This document shows positions 28,813 through 37,936 of a stretch of DNA of 64,000 nt, piece by piece. The notes below the pieces were generated by a model, which was not told where the DNA came from, searched no databases, and saw nothing but the letters and a program-made list of their open reading frames with translations. The translations under genes were made by a program, and so were the position numbers. Origin of the DNA: Cognatundibacterium rivi (GTDB lineage Bacteria > Pseudomonadota > Gammaproteobacteria > Burkholderiales > Burkholderiaceae_D); the NCBI RefSeq assembly GCF_018139565.1, contig NZ_JAGSPK010000001.1, positions 558,001 to 622,000 on the forward strand, given 5' to 3'. The first letter of the stretch is position 1; each line of letters starts with the position of its first letter.

Positions 28813-29155
28813 GTGTTTACTCAGTAACAATCGCGGCAGACATTATAACGGTTGTCACCTCGACAGCTGTTGAAACCTGATTCCCGGTTTGAGCCCGGAC
28901 ATGAAATTTGCCTGAGCGTGGGGATTTGGCAACGGATTCTGAATATGCCCTTAGGAAAGTTCTTTACCAATACTGGCGATGTTGCTAGCATTTCACGTAG
29001 GCTTTTATAAGTGTCTCCTAAATAGCGGTTTTTAAAGAGATTTTTCGGTTTTCATTGATGGGTTTGTTTCAATTTGTAAAAAACGAACACTGAAGTGTTT
29101 AAAAAACGAACACTGTCGTGTTTCAAAATTCGGATGTGTTCATGAGGGGGTATTC
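28813..29155. other. Non-coding gap between divergent mrcA and pilM
   Basis: These 343 bases separate divergent genes and must hold both promoters. No gene was found. The recognisable structure is a tandem 23-bp repeat at 29078-29123, listed separately. The right end is AT-rich and leads to GAGGGGG before the TTG start of pilM. No convincing sigma-70 or sigma-54 promoter could be assigned by eye. Confidence 0.6.
29078..29123. promoter_or_regulatory. Tandem 23-bp repeat with internal palindromes upstream of pilM
   Basis: Two head-to-tail units (29078-29100 and 29101-29123) share 21 of 23 bases. Each starts AAAAAACGAACACTG and ends GTGTTT, and each contains the inverted halves AACACT and AGTGTT (or AACAC/GTGTT). 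The array ends 33 bases before the pilM start, a position that suits a two-site operator or activator binding site for the pil operon. Confidence 0.5.
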
Positions 29156-30232
29156 TTGGCTTTAGATCTTGCTTCACTGCTCGGCAGAAAAAATCCGCCT
29201 CTTATCGGGTTGGATATCAGCTCGTTTGATATCAAACTGGTCGAACTTTCTGAGGGTAGCGATAAAGAATACCGGCTGGAACGCTATGCTTCCGAGCCTT
29301 TGCCTAAGGGCGCGATTCTGGACGGCAATATCGAAAACATCGAGCAGGTTTCTGACACGATTAGAAAATTGCTGAAGAAAAGCGGTTCCAGTTCAAAGAA
29401 TGCTGCGGTTGCCATGCCAGCTGCAGCGGTCATTACAAAGAAAATATTTTTACCTGCGACGTTGAGTGATCAGGCTCTGGAAGTGCAGGTTGAATCTGAA
29501 GCAAGCCAATACATTCCGTTTTCTATGGATGAGGTCAGCCTTGATTTTTGTGTGATCGGCCCGGCCGCAAATCAGGAAGACGTCGAAGTCATGCTGGCGG
29601 CCTCGCGTAAAGAAAAAATTGAAGACCGGGTGGCTGTTGTTCAGGCGGCGGGATTGCAGGCAAAAGTAATGGACATTGAGTCCTATGCGGCTCGCGCTGC
29701 AATGCAGCGCCTGATTGAAAAGCAGGCCAACGAGGGACGTGATCAGGTTTTTGCCATTTTCCAAATCGGTACCAAACGCACTTATATCTACATCATGTTC
29801 AATGGCGAAGTGGTTTATGAACGTGAGCAGCAATTCGGCGGTGGCCAGCTGACGCAGGATATCGTCAGGAATTACGGACTTTCTCAAGAAGAAGCCGAAA
29901 TTAAAAAGAAAAACGGTGATCTTCCTGATAGTTATGAAATGGAGTTGCTTGAGCCGTTTTTAGAAAATGCTGCGTTAGAAGTAACCCGCGCAATTCAGTT
30001 TTTCTTTACGTCCACTCCTTATACAAGAGTTGATCAGATCTTTCTGACTGGCGGTTGTGCCGTTGTCGCAGGACTTGTTGATATTGTCGCCGAGCGTACG
30101 AAAATTTCGACCGCGGTTATCAGTCCGTTTAAGGGGATGGAATTGGGTACAGGAGTAAATGAAAAAGCTTTGCGCAGTGAGGCACCTGCTTACACCGTTG
30201 CTTGTGGTCTCGCGCTGCGGAGATTCGACTAA
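29156..30232 (+). CDS. pilM: Type IV pilus assembly protein PilM
   Basis: This 358-residue cytoplasmic actin-like ATPase binds the N-terminus of PilN and links the pilus motor to the inner membrane alignment complex. The ATPase fold opens with PLIGLDISSFDIKLVELSEG, and later has RTYIYIMFNGEVVYEREQQFGGGQLTQDI and IFLTGGCAVVAGLVD. The start is TTG at 29156 with GAGGGGG five bases upstream; no ATG fits the family N-terminus. Its stop overlaps the pilN start by one base. Confidence 0.95.
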   Translation: MALDLASLLGRKNPPLIGLDISSFDIKLVELSEGSDKEYRLERYASEPLPKGAILDGNIENIEQVSDTIRKLLKKSGSSSKNAAVAMPAAAVITKKIFLPATLSDQALEVQVESEASQYIPFSMDEVSLDFCVIGPAANQEDVEVMLAASRKEKIEDRVAVVQAAGLQAKVMDIESYAARAAMQRLIEKQANEGRDQVFAIFQIGTKRTYIYIMFNGEVVYEREQQFGGGQLTQDIVRNYGLSQEEAEIKKKNGDLPDSYEMELLEPFLENAALEVTRAIQFFFTSTPYTRVDQIFLTGGCAVVAGLVDIVAERTKISTAVISPFKGMELGTGVNEKALRSEAPAYTVACGLALRRFD

Positions 30233-30864
30233 TGATAAAAATTAATCTTCTCCCTCATCGAGAGGAAAAGCGTAAACAGCGGGTTAAAGACTTTTATTCC
30301 CTGTTGCTGTTGGCAGTGATTATTGGTGCGTTAATTGTTGTGGTGGTTGGTGTATTTAATGCGCGAGAGCTTGCTATACAAACAGACAGGGTGAATTTCA
30401 TCAAGAGCGAAAATGCAAAGCTCGACGAGAAAATTAAAGAGATCGCTACTTTGAAGCAAGAAATCGATTCGCTGAAAGCGCGTCAGCAGGCCGTAGAAGA
30501 TTTACAGAGTGACCGGAATCAGCCAGTATTTTTATTGAGTGAGTTGGTCACGCATACTCCGGAAGGTGTTTATTTGCGTGCATTGAAACAGGATGGGCAA
30601 CGTGTGACCTTGAATGGGTATGCGCAATCGCAAGAGCGGGTTGCCGAATTTATTCGCAATCTGAGTAATAACTCAGAATGGATGTTTAAGCCGGAGTTGA
30701 TCGATATCCATACAACAGGAATCGGCCAAGGCAGGGACGCTAAAAAAGTTTCAGACTTTACTGTGAATGTTGGCATTAAACGTCCGCGTGAAAAAGAAGA
30801 ATCGGCATCCGGTGTTGCGGCTACCCCGGCAAAAAATACGAGTGCTCCGAGTCCTGCTCGATAA
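30232..30864 (+). CDS. pilN: Type IV pilus assembly protein PilN
   Basis: This 210-residue bitopic protein starts MIKINLLPHREEKRKQR, where INLLP is the conserved PilM-binding peptide. One membrane helix follows (about residues 23-43), then a coiled coil (SENAKLDEKIKEIATLKQEIDSLK region) and a periplasmic ferredoxin-like domain that pairs with PilO. ATG 30232 overlaps the pilM stop (TAATG). The tail has an alanine/proline-rich extension. Confidence 0.93.
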   Translation: MIKINLLPHREEKRKQRVKDFYSLLLLAVIIGALIVVVVGVFNARELAIQTDRVNFIKSENAKLDEKIKEIATLKQEIDSLKARQQAVEDLQSDRNQPVFLLSELVTHTPEGVYLRALKQDGQRVTLNGYAQSQERVAEFIRNLSNNSEWMFKPELIDIHTTGIGQGRDAKKVSDFTVNVGIKRPREKEESASGVAATPAKNTSAPSPAR

Positions 30865-30885
30865 TGTAAAAAAGGAAGATCAGGA

Positions 30886-31536
30886 ATGGCAACAAATGTA
30901 AAAGAAATTTTTGACGGGATCAGTGAGCAATTCCGTGACCTGAATGGATTACATCCTGGTTTGTGGCCTATCGCGCCACGAGTCGCTATGGCTTTCGGCT
31001 TGATGCTAGTGGTTCTGGTGTTAGGTTGGTTTTTTTATTGGGATGGACAAACAGAGGAAATAGACCAAAAACTGCAGGAAGAAGTCAAGTTAAAGCAGGA
31101 CTACCGCGACAAAATGCAGCAAGCGATTAATCTGGATGCTTTGAAAGATCAACGTGGGTTGGTGTTGCAATATGTTGCTACGATGGAAAAGCAATTACCA
31201 AGCAAGGCCGAAATGTATGCGTTGCTGTCGGATATTAATCAGGCGGGAACAGGGCGAGGCTTGCAATTTGATTCGTTTAAACCTGGCGTTGTTATCGTCA
31301 AAGATTACTATGCTGAGTTGCCAATTGATATCAAGCTTGCTGGCAGTTACCATGATTTAGGTGAATTTGTTGCTGACATTGCAAAATTACCGAGGATCGT
31401 TACTTTGAATAATTTGGCTCTGACAAGCAGCAAAGACGGAGGGTTGACTTTGGATGTTGTCGCTAAAACATTCCGCTATCTGGATAAGGATGAAGTTTTA
31501 GCCCAGGCTAACCTGAAAAAGGCAGCAAAGAAATGA
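30886..31536 (+). CDS. pilO: Type IV pilus assembly protein PilO
   Basis: This 216-residue partner of PilN has one membrane helix (about residues 35-55, VAMAFGLMLVVLVLGWFFYW), a coiled coil (EEIDQKLQEEVKLKQDYRDKM region) and a periplasmic domain with LPIDIKLAGSYHDLGEFVADIAKLPRIVTL. Together with PilM, PilN and PilP it aligns the motor with the secretin. Its TGA stop overlaps the pilP start. Confidence 0.94.
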   Translation: MATNVKEIFDGISEQFRDLNGLHPGLWPIAPRVAMAFGLMLVVLVLGWFFYWDGQTEEIDQKLQEEVKLKQDYRDKMQQAINLDALKDQRGLVLQYVATMEKQLPSKAEMYALLSDINQAGTGRGLQFDSFKPGVVIVKDYYAELPIDIKLAGSYHDLGEFVADIAKLPRIVTLNNLALTSSKDGGLTLDVVAKTFRYLDKDEVLAQANLKKAAKK

Positions 31537-32069
31537 TGTTTAGATATTTTAAAATACTAATACTGCTGTTACCCGCAGTTTTGCTTGCTGCTTGTGGCGA
31601 CAATGGTGTTTCTGAGCTGACAGAGTGGATGAACTCGGTGAAGAAAGAGACTAAATTGTCGATTCCTAAGCTGAGCCCCCCTAAAGTGTATGTTCCTGTT
31701 GCTTATTCTGGTGCAGCGGACATTGATCCATTTAATCCCGCTAAGCTTCTTGTTGTGCTGGCACGAATGAGAGATTCAAGTAATGGTTTCAAACCTGATA
31801 TGGACAGACGGAAAGAAGCTTTAGAGGCATTCCCTCTTGATGCATTGAAAATGGTTGGTGTGATTGAAAAATCCGGTGTTAAGCAAGCTTTGGTGCAAGC
31901 AGATAAAACCGTTTTTCAGGCGAAAGCTGGTGGTTACATTGGACAAAATTTTGGCCTGATGACACGAATTACTGATTCTGAGATTGAAATTAAAGAAACC
32001 ATTCAAGATGCATCAGGGGAGTGGGTTGAACGTAACGTTAAGCTTGAGTTGCAGGAGAGTAAGAAATGA
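31533..32069 (+). CDS. pilP: Type IV pilus lipoprotein PilP
   Basis: This 178-residue inner membrane lipoprotein has lipobox LLAAC with Cys21. It has a disordered middle and a C-terminal beta-sandwich domain (MVGVIEKSGVKQALVQADKTVFQAKAGGYIGQNFG) that contacts the N0 domain of PilQ. The start overlaps the pilO stop (ATGATG at 31533); the second ATG at 31536 is also possible. Its own stop overlaps the pilQ start. Confidence 0.93.
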   Translation: MMFRYFKILILLLPAVLLAACGDNGVSELTEWMNSVKKETKLSIPKLSPPKVYVPVAYSGAADIDPFNPAKLLVVLARMRDSSNGFKPDMDRRKEALEAFPLDALKMVGVIEKSGVKQALVQADKTVFQAKAGGYIGQNFGLMTRITDSEIEIKETIQDASGEWVERNVKLELQESKK

Positions 32070-34213
32070 ACGCGTTGATAAATATAAGTAAAAGGGGCGC
32101 CATGTTTTTTAAAGCCTGTATCTTCATGATGCTTGGTATTAGTCAGTTTGCTTTTGCCCAATCGAATAGTATCGAATCAGTGGTTGCTAACCAACAAGGC
32201 TCCAATATTGTTGTGAAAGTTGGTTTGAAAAATCCAATCACAAAATTACCTGCTGGGTTTTCTATAGCGAATCCAGCTCGCATCGCACTTGATTTTGCTG
32301 ATGTTGCGAACGCAACGGGTAAGACAACAGTTGATGTCAATATTGGCGATTTACGCACAGTGACTCTTGTCGAGGCCTCAGGTCGGTCCAGGATGATATT
32401 CAATCTGAATAAACCTCTGAACTACGCAACCGTGATTGAAGGTAAATATCTGATTGTTACCATTGATGGTTCTGGCGGTGTTGCAACTGCAGTGAACTCA
32501 CAAGGACTTCCCGTTAATACTGAGAGTCCAATAGCGACAAAGCCACAGATACGTGATATTGATTTCCGTCGCGGAGTTACTGGCGATGGTCGGATCGTTG
32601 TTGATTTGCCTCTAAATCAAATCGCTGTGGACGTGCGCCAACAAGGGCAAAAGATTTTGGTCACCTTCCAAAAAGTTGGTTTGCCTGAAGTCTTACGTAA
32701 GCGTTTAGATGTCGCTGACTTCGGTTCCCCCGTGCAGATCATTACGACTACTCCCGTTGGCGATAACGTGCAGATGGTGATTGAGCCAAAAGGATTATGG
32801 GAGCAAAGTAGCTATCAAAGTGACACACAGTTTGTGCTTGAAGTGAAGCCTATCAAAGAAGATCCGAACAAACTGACACAGGGTACACAAGGTTACAGAG
32901 GTGAACGCCTGTCATTTAACTTCCAGAACATTGAGGTTCGGGCAATTTTACAAATTATCGCCGAAGTCAGTGGCCTGAATGTTATCGCTAGCGATACCGT
33001 AACCGGAACTATTACTCTGCGTCTGAAAGATGTTCCTTGGGATCAGGCATTGGACAATATTATGCAAATCAAGGGTCTTGATATGCGTAAGAACGGTAAT
33101 GTTATCTGGATTGCGCCTAAAGATGAATTGTTAACAAAAGAGAAATTGGAGCTGGAGCAAAAAGCGCAGATTGCAGAGTTGGAGCCGGTGAAAACTGAAT
33201 CTTTCCAGTTAAATTATCAAAAAGCCGAGGCATTTAAGCAGGTCTTTGGTGTCGATGGTGCGTCTACAAATCGTATTTTGTCTAAACGTGGTAGTGCGGT
33301 GATCGAACCTCGCACCAACCAGATATTTGTTACTGATATTCCTTCAAAGCTTGAAGAAGTGCGGAAGTTGATTCAAAAAACAGATATCGCTTCAAAGCAA
33401 GTGTTGATTGAGGCAAGGATTGTTGAAGCAGATGATAAATTCAGTAAAAATCTAGGTGCAAAACTAGGGTTCACGGATCTGCGTGGTTTACGAGGTGGCG
33501 ATACCGGGTACTCCGTCAGTGGAAATCAACGAGTTGCTTTGACTGGTAATTACCTAGGTGTTGGTGAGCAAACCGGTCAGGCTAAAATTACCGATGGAAG
33601 TTTCGTCCCTAACTCACAGTTTGTCAGTCTGCCTGCTAGCGGCATTAATGGATCAACTCCAGGTAGTTTAGCTATCAGTTTGTTCTCTGCTGCGGCAAAT
33701 CGTTTCTTGAATTTGGAATTATCCGCGTTGGAAGCCGATGGTAAAGGTAAGATTATCTCTAGTCCTAGGGTTGTTACCGCTGATCAATTGAAGGCTTTAA
33801 TAGAGCAAGGTACTGAATTACCATACTTGGTGGCAACTTCCAGTGGTGCTACATCGATTTTCTTCCGTAAAGCAACTTTGAGATTGGAAGTGACACCTCA
33901 GATTACCCCTGATGGCAACGTCATACTGGATGTTGAAGTGCATAAAGACAGCGTTGGTCAGGAAACACGTATGGGTTATGCAATTGATACTAAAGAAGTG
34001 AAAACGATGGTCTTGGTTGAAAACGGCGGTACCGTTGTGTTAGGAGGGATTTTCCAGCAGACCGAACGTGATAATATTACGAAAATACCATTTTTTGGTG
34101 ATATTCCGCTGTTTGGTAACTTGTTTAAGAGTACCGGTCGCACAAATGACAAAACTGAATTGTTAATTTTCATTACGCCTAAAATCGTAACTGATAAGTT
34201 TAGTGTGAAGTAA
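32066..34213 (+). CDS. pilQ: Type IV pilus secretin PilQ
   Basis: This 715-residue protein forms the outer membrane pore for the pilus fibre. After a signal peptide ending SQFAFA come two AMIN domains (about 35-130 and 160-265, cell wall binding) and an N0/STN domain (about 290-350, LSFNFQNIEVRAILQIIAEVSGLNVIAS). An N1 domain and the secretin core follow, with VLVENGGTVVLGGIF and a C-terminus KIPFFGDIPLFGNLFKS...ELLIFITPKIV. ATG 32066 overlaps the pilP stop. A second in-frame ATG lies nearer the hydrophobic signal core (MFFKACIFMM). Confidence 0.96.
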   Translation: MNALINISKRGAMFFKACIFMMLGISQFAFAQSNSIESVVANQQGSNIVVKVGLKNPITKLPAGFSIANPARIALDFADVANATGKTTVDVNIGDLRTVTLVEASGRSRMIFNLNKPLNYATVIEGKYLIVTIDGSGGVATAVNSQGLPVNTESPIATKPQIRDIDFRRGVTGDGRIVVDLPLNQIAVDVRQQGQKILVTFQKVGLPEVLRKRLDVADFGSPVQIITTTPVGDNVQMVIEPKGLWEQSSYQSDTQFVLEVKPIKEDPNKLTQGTQGYRGERLSFNFQNIEVRAILQIIAEVSGLNVIASDTVTGTITLRLKDVPWDQALDNIMQIKGLDMRKNGNVIWIAPKDELLTKEKLELEQKAQIAELEPVKTESFQLNYQKAEAFKQVFGVDGASTNRILSKRGSAVIEPRTNQIFVTDIPSKLEEVRKLIQKTDIASKQVLIEARIVEADDKFSKNLGAKLGFTDLRGLRGGDTGYSVSGNQRVALTGNYLGVGEQTGQAKITDGSFVPNSQFVSLPASGINGSTPGSLAISLFSAAANRFLNLELSALEADGKGKIISSPRVVTADQLKALIEQGTELPYLVATSSGATSIFFRKATLRLEVTPQITPDGNVILDVEVHKDSVGQETRMGYAIDTKEVKTMVLVENGGTVVLGGIFQQTERDNITKIPFFGDIPLFGNLFKSTGRTNDKTELLIFITPKIVTDKFSVK

Positions 34214-34271
34214 AACGGAACTTAGACTAACAATCAGGTTTGATAATTCTTAGCTTAACTACAGGTGGTAC

Positions 34272-35735
34272 ATGAAGACGTTTTTTAGGATGGTTGCTGG
34301 CATATTCTTGCTCTCAATATTGTCGGCGTGCGGTGGTGGCGGTGGATCTGGTGGAAGTAGTGCGTTTGGCACCGATTCCGGAACCGGTTCGACCCTGAAG
34401 ACGGGAAAAATGGATGTTACTCTGTTTGATAGTAATGCTAATCCTACGAATGTAATTAACAATGCTAACGGATTGATTGCCCGAGCGAGGGTGTACAACA
34501 ATAATGGAACACCAGTTGCTGGCGTTGTGGTGACGTTTACTATTGACAATGCCAATATCGCAACTTTGTCGCCGAGTTCAGGTTCAGCTCTGACAAATCA
34601 AAACGGTGTCGCTGAAATTGCCATTAAAGCCGGTAATCCAGGCGCGACTACCATAACCGCTAACGCAATATGGACAGGATTTGCAGCAATTTCCGCAAAA
34701 GCATCGTTCTCCGTTGGCTCGCTTCCTGACGCAGTTCCATTTGCCGTTAATTTTGTTTCTGCAAGTCCTAGCAATAAGTCGATTGTGATCAAAGGGGCTG
34801 GCGGAAATGGTCGCACCGAAATTGCATTGTTGACCTTCAAAGTTGTTGATAGTAACAACGTTGGCATCGCTAACAAAAAAGTCAACTTTGTTGCGAGAAG
34901 TTCTGCACTTGTCAATTTAGCGACCACTTCAGCGACAACCGATTCAAATGGGAATGTGGTTGCAACCGTTTCTTCTGGCACGCAACCTACATCTGTCATA
35001 GTCAGTGCAACAGTTGATGGAACCAGTATCACAACAAGTTCTGATACGGTCGCCGTGACAACAGGTATAAGTACCCAAGATAGCTTTACTTTAGCTACAG
35101 AGAAAACCAACGTTGAAGGATTTGATTTTGCAGGTATTACCAACCAATTAACTGTGTTTTTGGCAGATGTAAATGGTGGTGTAGTTTCGAATGACGCGGC
35201 AGTTGTTTTTACAACTAATAGTGGTGCTATCGTTGGTGATGCCGGTAATTCTGATACGGCTAGGTGTTTAATAAAAAATGGTAGTTGTTCTGTGATCTGG
35301 CGTAGCCAAAATCCATCATTGTCATTGGTGACCGTGATAGCAACAACCGTTACTGCCGCAGGAAATTTATCTACCAGTGTCTCTTTTACCAATAGTGCTT
35401 CCTGGAACCCTATCATTGTCGGGTTGCCATCCAGTGTGACCTTCGCAAGTGGTTCATGCACTGCGAAGAGTTTTAACGTCACCATTTCAGATCGAAATGG
35501 TTATCAGTTGCCAGCAGGTACTGCATTGAGTTTCGCTGATACAAATAATGTGACTGTAACAGTATCTCCATCCACTATATCGGCTTTAAATGTCAAAGGA
35601 ACAATCTCAACTTCTCACACATTGACTTTTACACCAACTGACAAATGTCCTCCAGGAACTGGTACTACAAATTTCCAGATTGAAACATCTAATAAGGTTA
35701 AGCAGTCCTACAATATTCCTGTAGTTTATAATTGA
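34272..35735 (+). CDS. Lipoprotein with bacterial Ig-like (Big-1 type) domains
   Basis: This 487-residue predicted lipoprotein has the lipobox LSAC with Cys20, followed by a glycine/serine linker. The rest is rich in Thr, Ser, Val and Asn and is made of Ig-like beta-sandwich repeats of the Big-1/invasin type. Examples are GTPVAGVVVTFTIDNANIATLSPSSG, GVAEIAIKAGNPGATTITA, and a second copy near residue 190 (VGIANKKVNFVARSSALVNL). The function is unknown; surface adhesion or a structural role is possible. It sits between pilQ and aroKB, which are normally adjacent, so it may have been inserted here or may serve pilus-related adhesion. Confidence 0.75.
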   Translation: MKTFFRMVAGIFLLSILSACGGGGGSGGSSAFGTDSGTGSTLKTGKMDVTLFDSNANPTNVINNANGLIARARVYNNNGTPVAGVVVTFTIDNANIATLSPSSGSALTNQNGVAEIAIKAGNPGATTITANAIWTGFAAISAKASFSVGSLPDAVPFAVNFVSASPSNKSIVIKGAGGNGRTEIALLTFKVVDSNNVGIANKKVNFVARSSALVNLATTSATTDSNGNVVATVSSGTQPTSVIVSATVDGTSITTSSDTVAVTTGISTQDSFTLATEKTNVEGFDFAGITNQLTVFLADVNGGVVSNDAAVVFTTNSGAIVGDAGNSDTARCLIKNGSCSVIWRSQNPSLSLVTVIATTVTAAGNLSTSVSFTNSASWNPIIVGLPSSVTFASGSCTAKSFNVTISDRNGYQLPAGTALSFADTNNVTVTVSPSTISALNVKGTISTSHTLTFTPTDKCPPGTGTTNFQIETSNKVKQSYNIPVVYN

Positions 35736-35851
35736 TCCGCGCTCTTAAATCTTGAATTCTTTATGCAAAAACTGGCATCAAGTGTCGTCATGTTTGTCGT
35801 GTCGGGCTATTGCCTTCGCAGTTGAATAGTTGTTGTCGATTTAGACGCAAT

Positions 35852-35890
35852 ACGAGCCGGATGTTAGCTAAAAATAGCTAGCCGGTTCGT
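35852..35890. terminator. Two-step hairpin after the Ig-like lipoprotein gene
   Basis: ACGAGCCGG (35852-35860) pairs with CCGGTTCGT (35882-35890) with one G-U. Inside it TAGCT pairs with AGCTA around AAAAA. No T-run follows, so it may protect the 3' end of the transcript rather than terminate it. Confidence 0.4.
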
Positions 35891-35954
35891 GTCGCATTGG
35901 TCTTATGCATTATCTTCCTTCTCTGGCATAGGTCTGCAGCGAATAAATAGTAAA

Positions 35955-36014
35955 GGTGTTGCTCAATCTAATGTGCAGGCACACATTAGATTGAGCAACA
36001 CCATTGATTTTTTC
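35955..36014 (+). terminator. Perfect 21-bp inverted repeat with T-run, upstream of aroKB
   Basis: The arms at 35955-35975 and 35982-36002 are perfectly complementary over 21 bases (ending CTAATGTG and starting CACATTAG) with a 6-base loop CAGGCA. ATTGATTTTTT follows. It could end the pil/lipoprotein transcript, but the stem is far longer than usual and could also be a mobile-element remnant or a substrate for double-strand RNA cleavage. Confidence 0.55.
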
Positions 36015-36277
36015 GTGTTAGATCAACATTTGGAATGTTCAATATTCATCTATATTGGAATTGAAAAAAATAGAATTGAACGTACACATCAGACTGCCAC
36101 TTTGATATGAGAACAGAATGTATATGTTCGATTGACGTAATACAGTTAGGTTGTCGAAGCAGTGTCTAATCAGTGTGGTAGATTGTGTACAATATGAGTA
36201 TCCCCGATTTGCTCCCGTGAAGAACATAGCTTGGGACATTTCTTTCTTTTTGATTTTGTGCAGAAGGTATTGGGGCA

Positions 36278-37936
36278 ATGAGTGACGGTAGTATTTTTCT
36301 AATAGGTTTGATGGGCTCCGGCAAAACAACAGTTGGCCGGGCCTTGGCAAAGAAGCTTAATAAACGTTTCATTGATTCAGATCACGAAATCGAGGCGCGT
36401 ACAGGCGTTTCGATTCCGGTGATTTTTGAAATTGAAGGTGAAGTCAGTTTTCGTCAGCGAGAGGCTGAGGTGATACGTGACTTAACCGCGCAAGACGGTA
36501 TCGTGCTGGCAACAGGTGGAGGTGCTATTCTGAATAATGATAGCCGCCGCTATCTGCAAGAGCGCGGTACCGTTATTTATTTGCATGCGAGTGTAAATAG
36601 TATTCTCCAGCGTACCCGTAACGATAAAAACCGCCCCTTGCTTCGTACCGCAGATCCGCGTAAAAAACTCGAAGAACTTGAATCTCAACGTCACCCCTTA
36701 TATCAGGAAATTGCTGATTTGGTCATAGAAACCGGACGCCCGAATGTTCAGCATCTGGTACAGAACATTCTGGACAAGTTGCCACGGTCCAACGTCAGCG
36801 AACGATTCCCTCAGAAACATCTCAGTATGCATAAAACAGAAGCCGGATTTCACACACTGAATGTTGAATTAGGCGATAGGTCTTACCCTATCACTATCGG
36901 TGCTGGTGTATTAAATGATGCATCCGTGTTGGCAGATCGCATCAAAGGTAAAAATGTCGTTATTGTCACCAACACCGTTGTCGCACCCTTGTATTTATCT
37001 AACCTGGAAAAAGAACTGCGCAACCTTGGTAAGGTAACTAGTGCCGTGATTCTTCCTGATGGTGAGGAGCACAAACACTGGGGCAGTCTGATGATGATTT
37101 TTGATCATTTACTGTCGCAAAAGTGTGATCGTAAAATCACTTTGATTGCGCTTGGCGGTGGCGTGATCGGCGATATGACAGGATTTGCTGCCGCTACATA
37201 CATGCGCGGTGTTCCATTCGTGCAGATTCCAACGACATTATTATCTCAGGTAGATTCGTCGGTCGGCGGTAAGACCGGCATTAATCATCCGCTCGGCAAG
37301 AATATGATCGGCGCGTTTTATCAGCCTCAGGCCGTTATTGCAGATACCTCTACTCTGGATACGCTACCGGATAACGAATTATCTGCAGGTCTGGCCGAAA
37401 TCATCAAACATGGCGCGATCATTGATCTGGCATTTTTTGAGTGGCTGGAAGCGAATATGCAGAAGCTCCGGGCAAGAGATGAACAAGCCCTAGCTTACGC
37501 TGTTATCCGCTCATGCGAGATTAAAGCCGATGTGGTCAGGCAGGACGAGCGGGAAGGTGGTTTGCGCGCAATTTTAAATTTTGGGCACACCTTTGGACAC
37601 GCGATTGAGTCTGGCCTGGGATACGGAAAATGGCTGCATGGTGAAGCAGTTGGCTGCGGCATGGTCATGGCCGCGGATCTTTCCTGCCGTTTAGGCTATA
37701 TTGATTTTGTGACTAAAACCAGAATTAAACAGTTGGTTGAAGCTGCGGGTTTGCCGGTCATTGCGCCTGACCTTGGTGAACAGCGTTGGTTAGAATTAAT
37801 GGAAGTGGATAAGAAAAATGAAGGTGGGCAAATCAAATTTATTTTGCTAAAACCTTTAGGTCATTCCGTCATTACCAATGTGCCGGAAGAATTACTATTA
37901 CAAACTTTACGTCACTGTATTCTTGACCATAAATGA
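36278..37936 (+). CDS. aroKB: Fused shikimate kinase / 3-dehydroquinate synthase
   Basis: This single 552-residue frame joins two aromatic amino acid pathway enzymes. Residues 1 to about 172 are shikimate kinase: Walker [10 protein letters not shown] near residue 10, FIDSDHEIE, and the loop [10 protein letters not shown]. After a short linker, Met184 begins a complete 3-dehydroquinate synthase with [10 protein letters not shown], the NAD-binding [33 protein letters not shown] and [10 protein letters not shown] with metal-ligand histidines. Separate aroK and aroB genes are the rule in this position. All key motifs of both enzymes are intact. dgt overlaps its stop. Confidence 0.93.
   Translation: MSDGSIFLIGLMGSGKTTVGRALAKKLNKRFIDSDHEIEARTGVSIPVIFEIEGEVSFRQREAEVIRDLTAQDGIVLATGGGAILNNDSRRYLQERGTVIYLHASVNSILQRTRNDKNRPLLRTADPRKKLEELESQRHPLYQEIADLVIETGRPNVQHLVQNILDKLPRSNVSERFPQKHLSMHKTEAGFHTLNVELGDRSYPITIGAGVLNDASVLADRIKGKNVVIVTNTVVAPLYLSNLEKELRNLGKVTSAVILPDGEEHKHWGSLMMIFDHLLSQKCDRKITLIALGGGVIGDMTGFAAATYMRGVPFVQIPTTLLSQVDSSVGGKTGINHPLGKNMIGAFYQPQAVIADTSTLDTLPDNELSAGLAEIIKHGAIIDLAFFEWLEANMQKLRARDEQALAYAVIRSCEIKADVVRQDEREGGLRAILNFGHTFGHAIESGLGYGKWLHGEAVGCGMVMAADLSCRLGYIDFVTKTRIKQLVEAAGLPVIAPDLGEQRWLELMEVDKKNEGGQIKFILLKPLGHSVITNVPEELLLQTLRHCILDHK

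Larger units (their letters stand above)
35736..36277. other. AT-rich non-coding gap with two large hairpins, before aroKB
   Basis: These 542 bases hold no convincing gene. A short open frame across 35889-36110 crosses a perfect palindrome and has no ribosome binding site. Two hairpins are present, each listed separately: 35852-35890 and 35955-36002. The right part (36003-36277) is AT-rich and presumably contains the aroKB promoter, which could not be assigned. Confidence 0.6.

Noticed and set aside
28975-28998. Possible sigma-54 promoter (TGGC...TTGCT) upstream of pilM
   Set aside because: The GG and GC dinucleotides are 7 bases apart instead of 10, so it does not fit a -24/-12 promoter.
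34598-35485. 295-codon minus-strand frame opposite the Ig-like lipoprotein gene
   Set aside because: It mirrors the Thr/Val/Asn-rich coding of the plus strand, has no signature or start signal, and would need a promoter inside the other gene.
35889-36110. 73-codon plus-strand frame before aroKB
   Set aside because: It runs through the perfect 21-bp hairpin, lacks a ribosome binding site and has no recognisable features.
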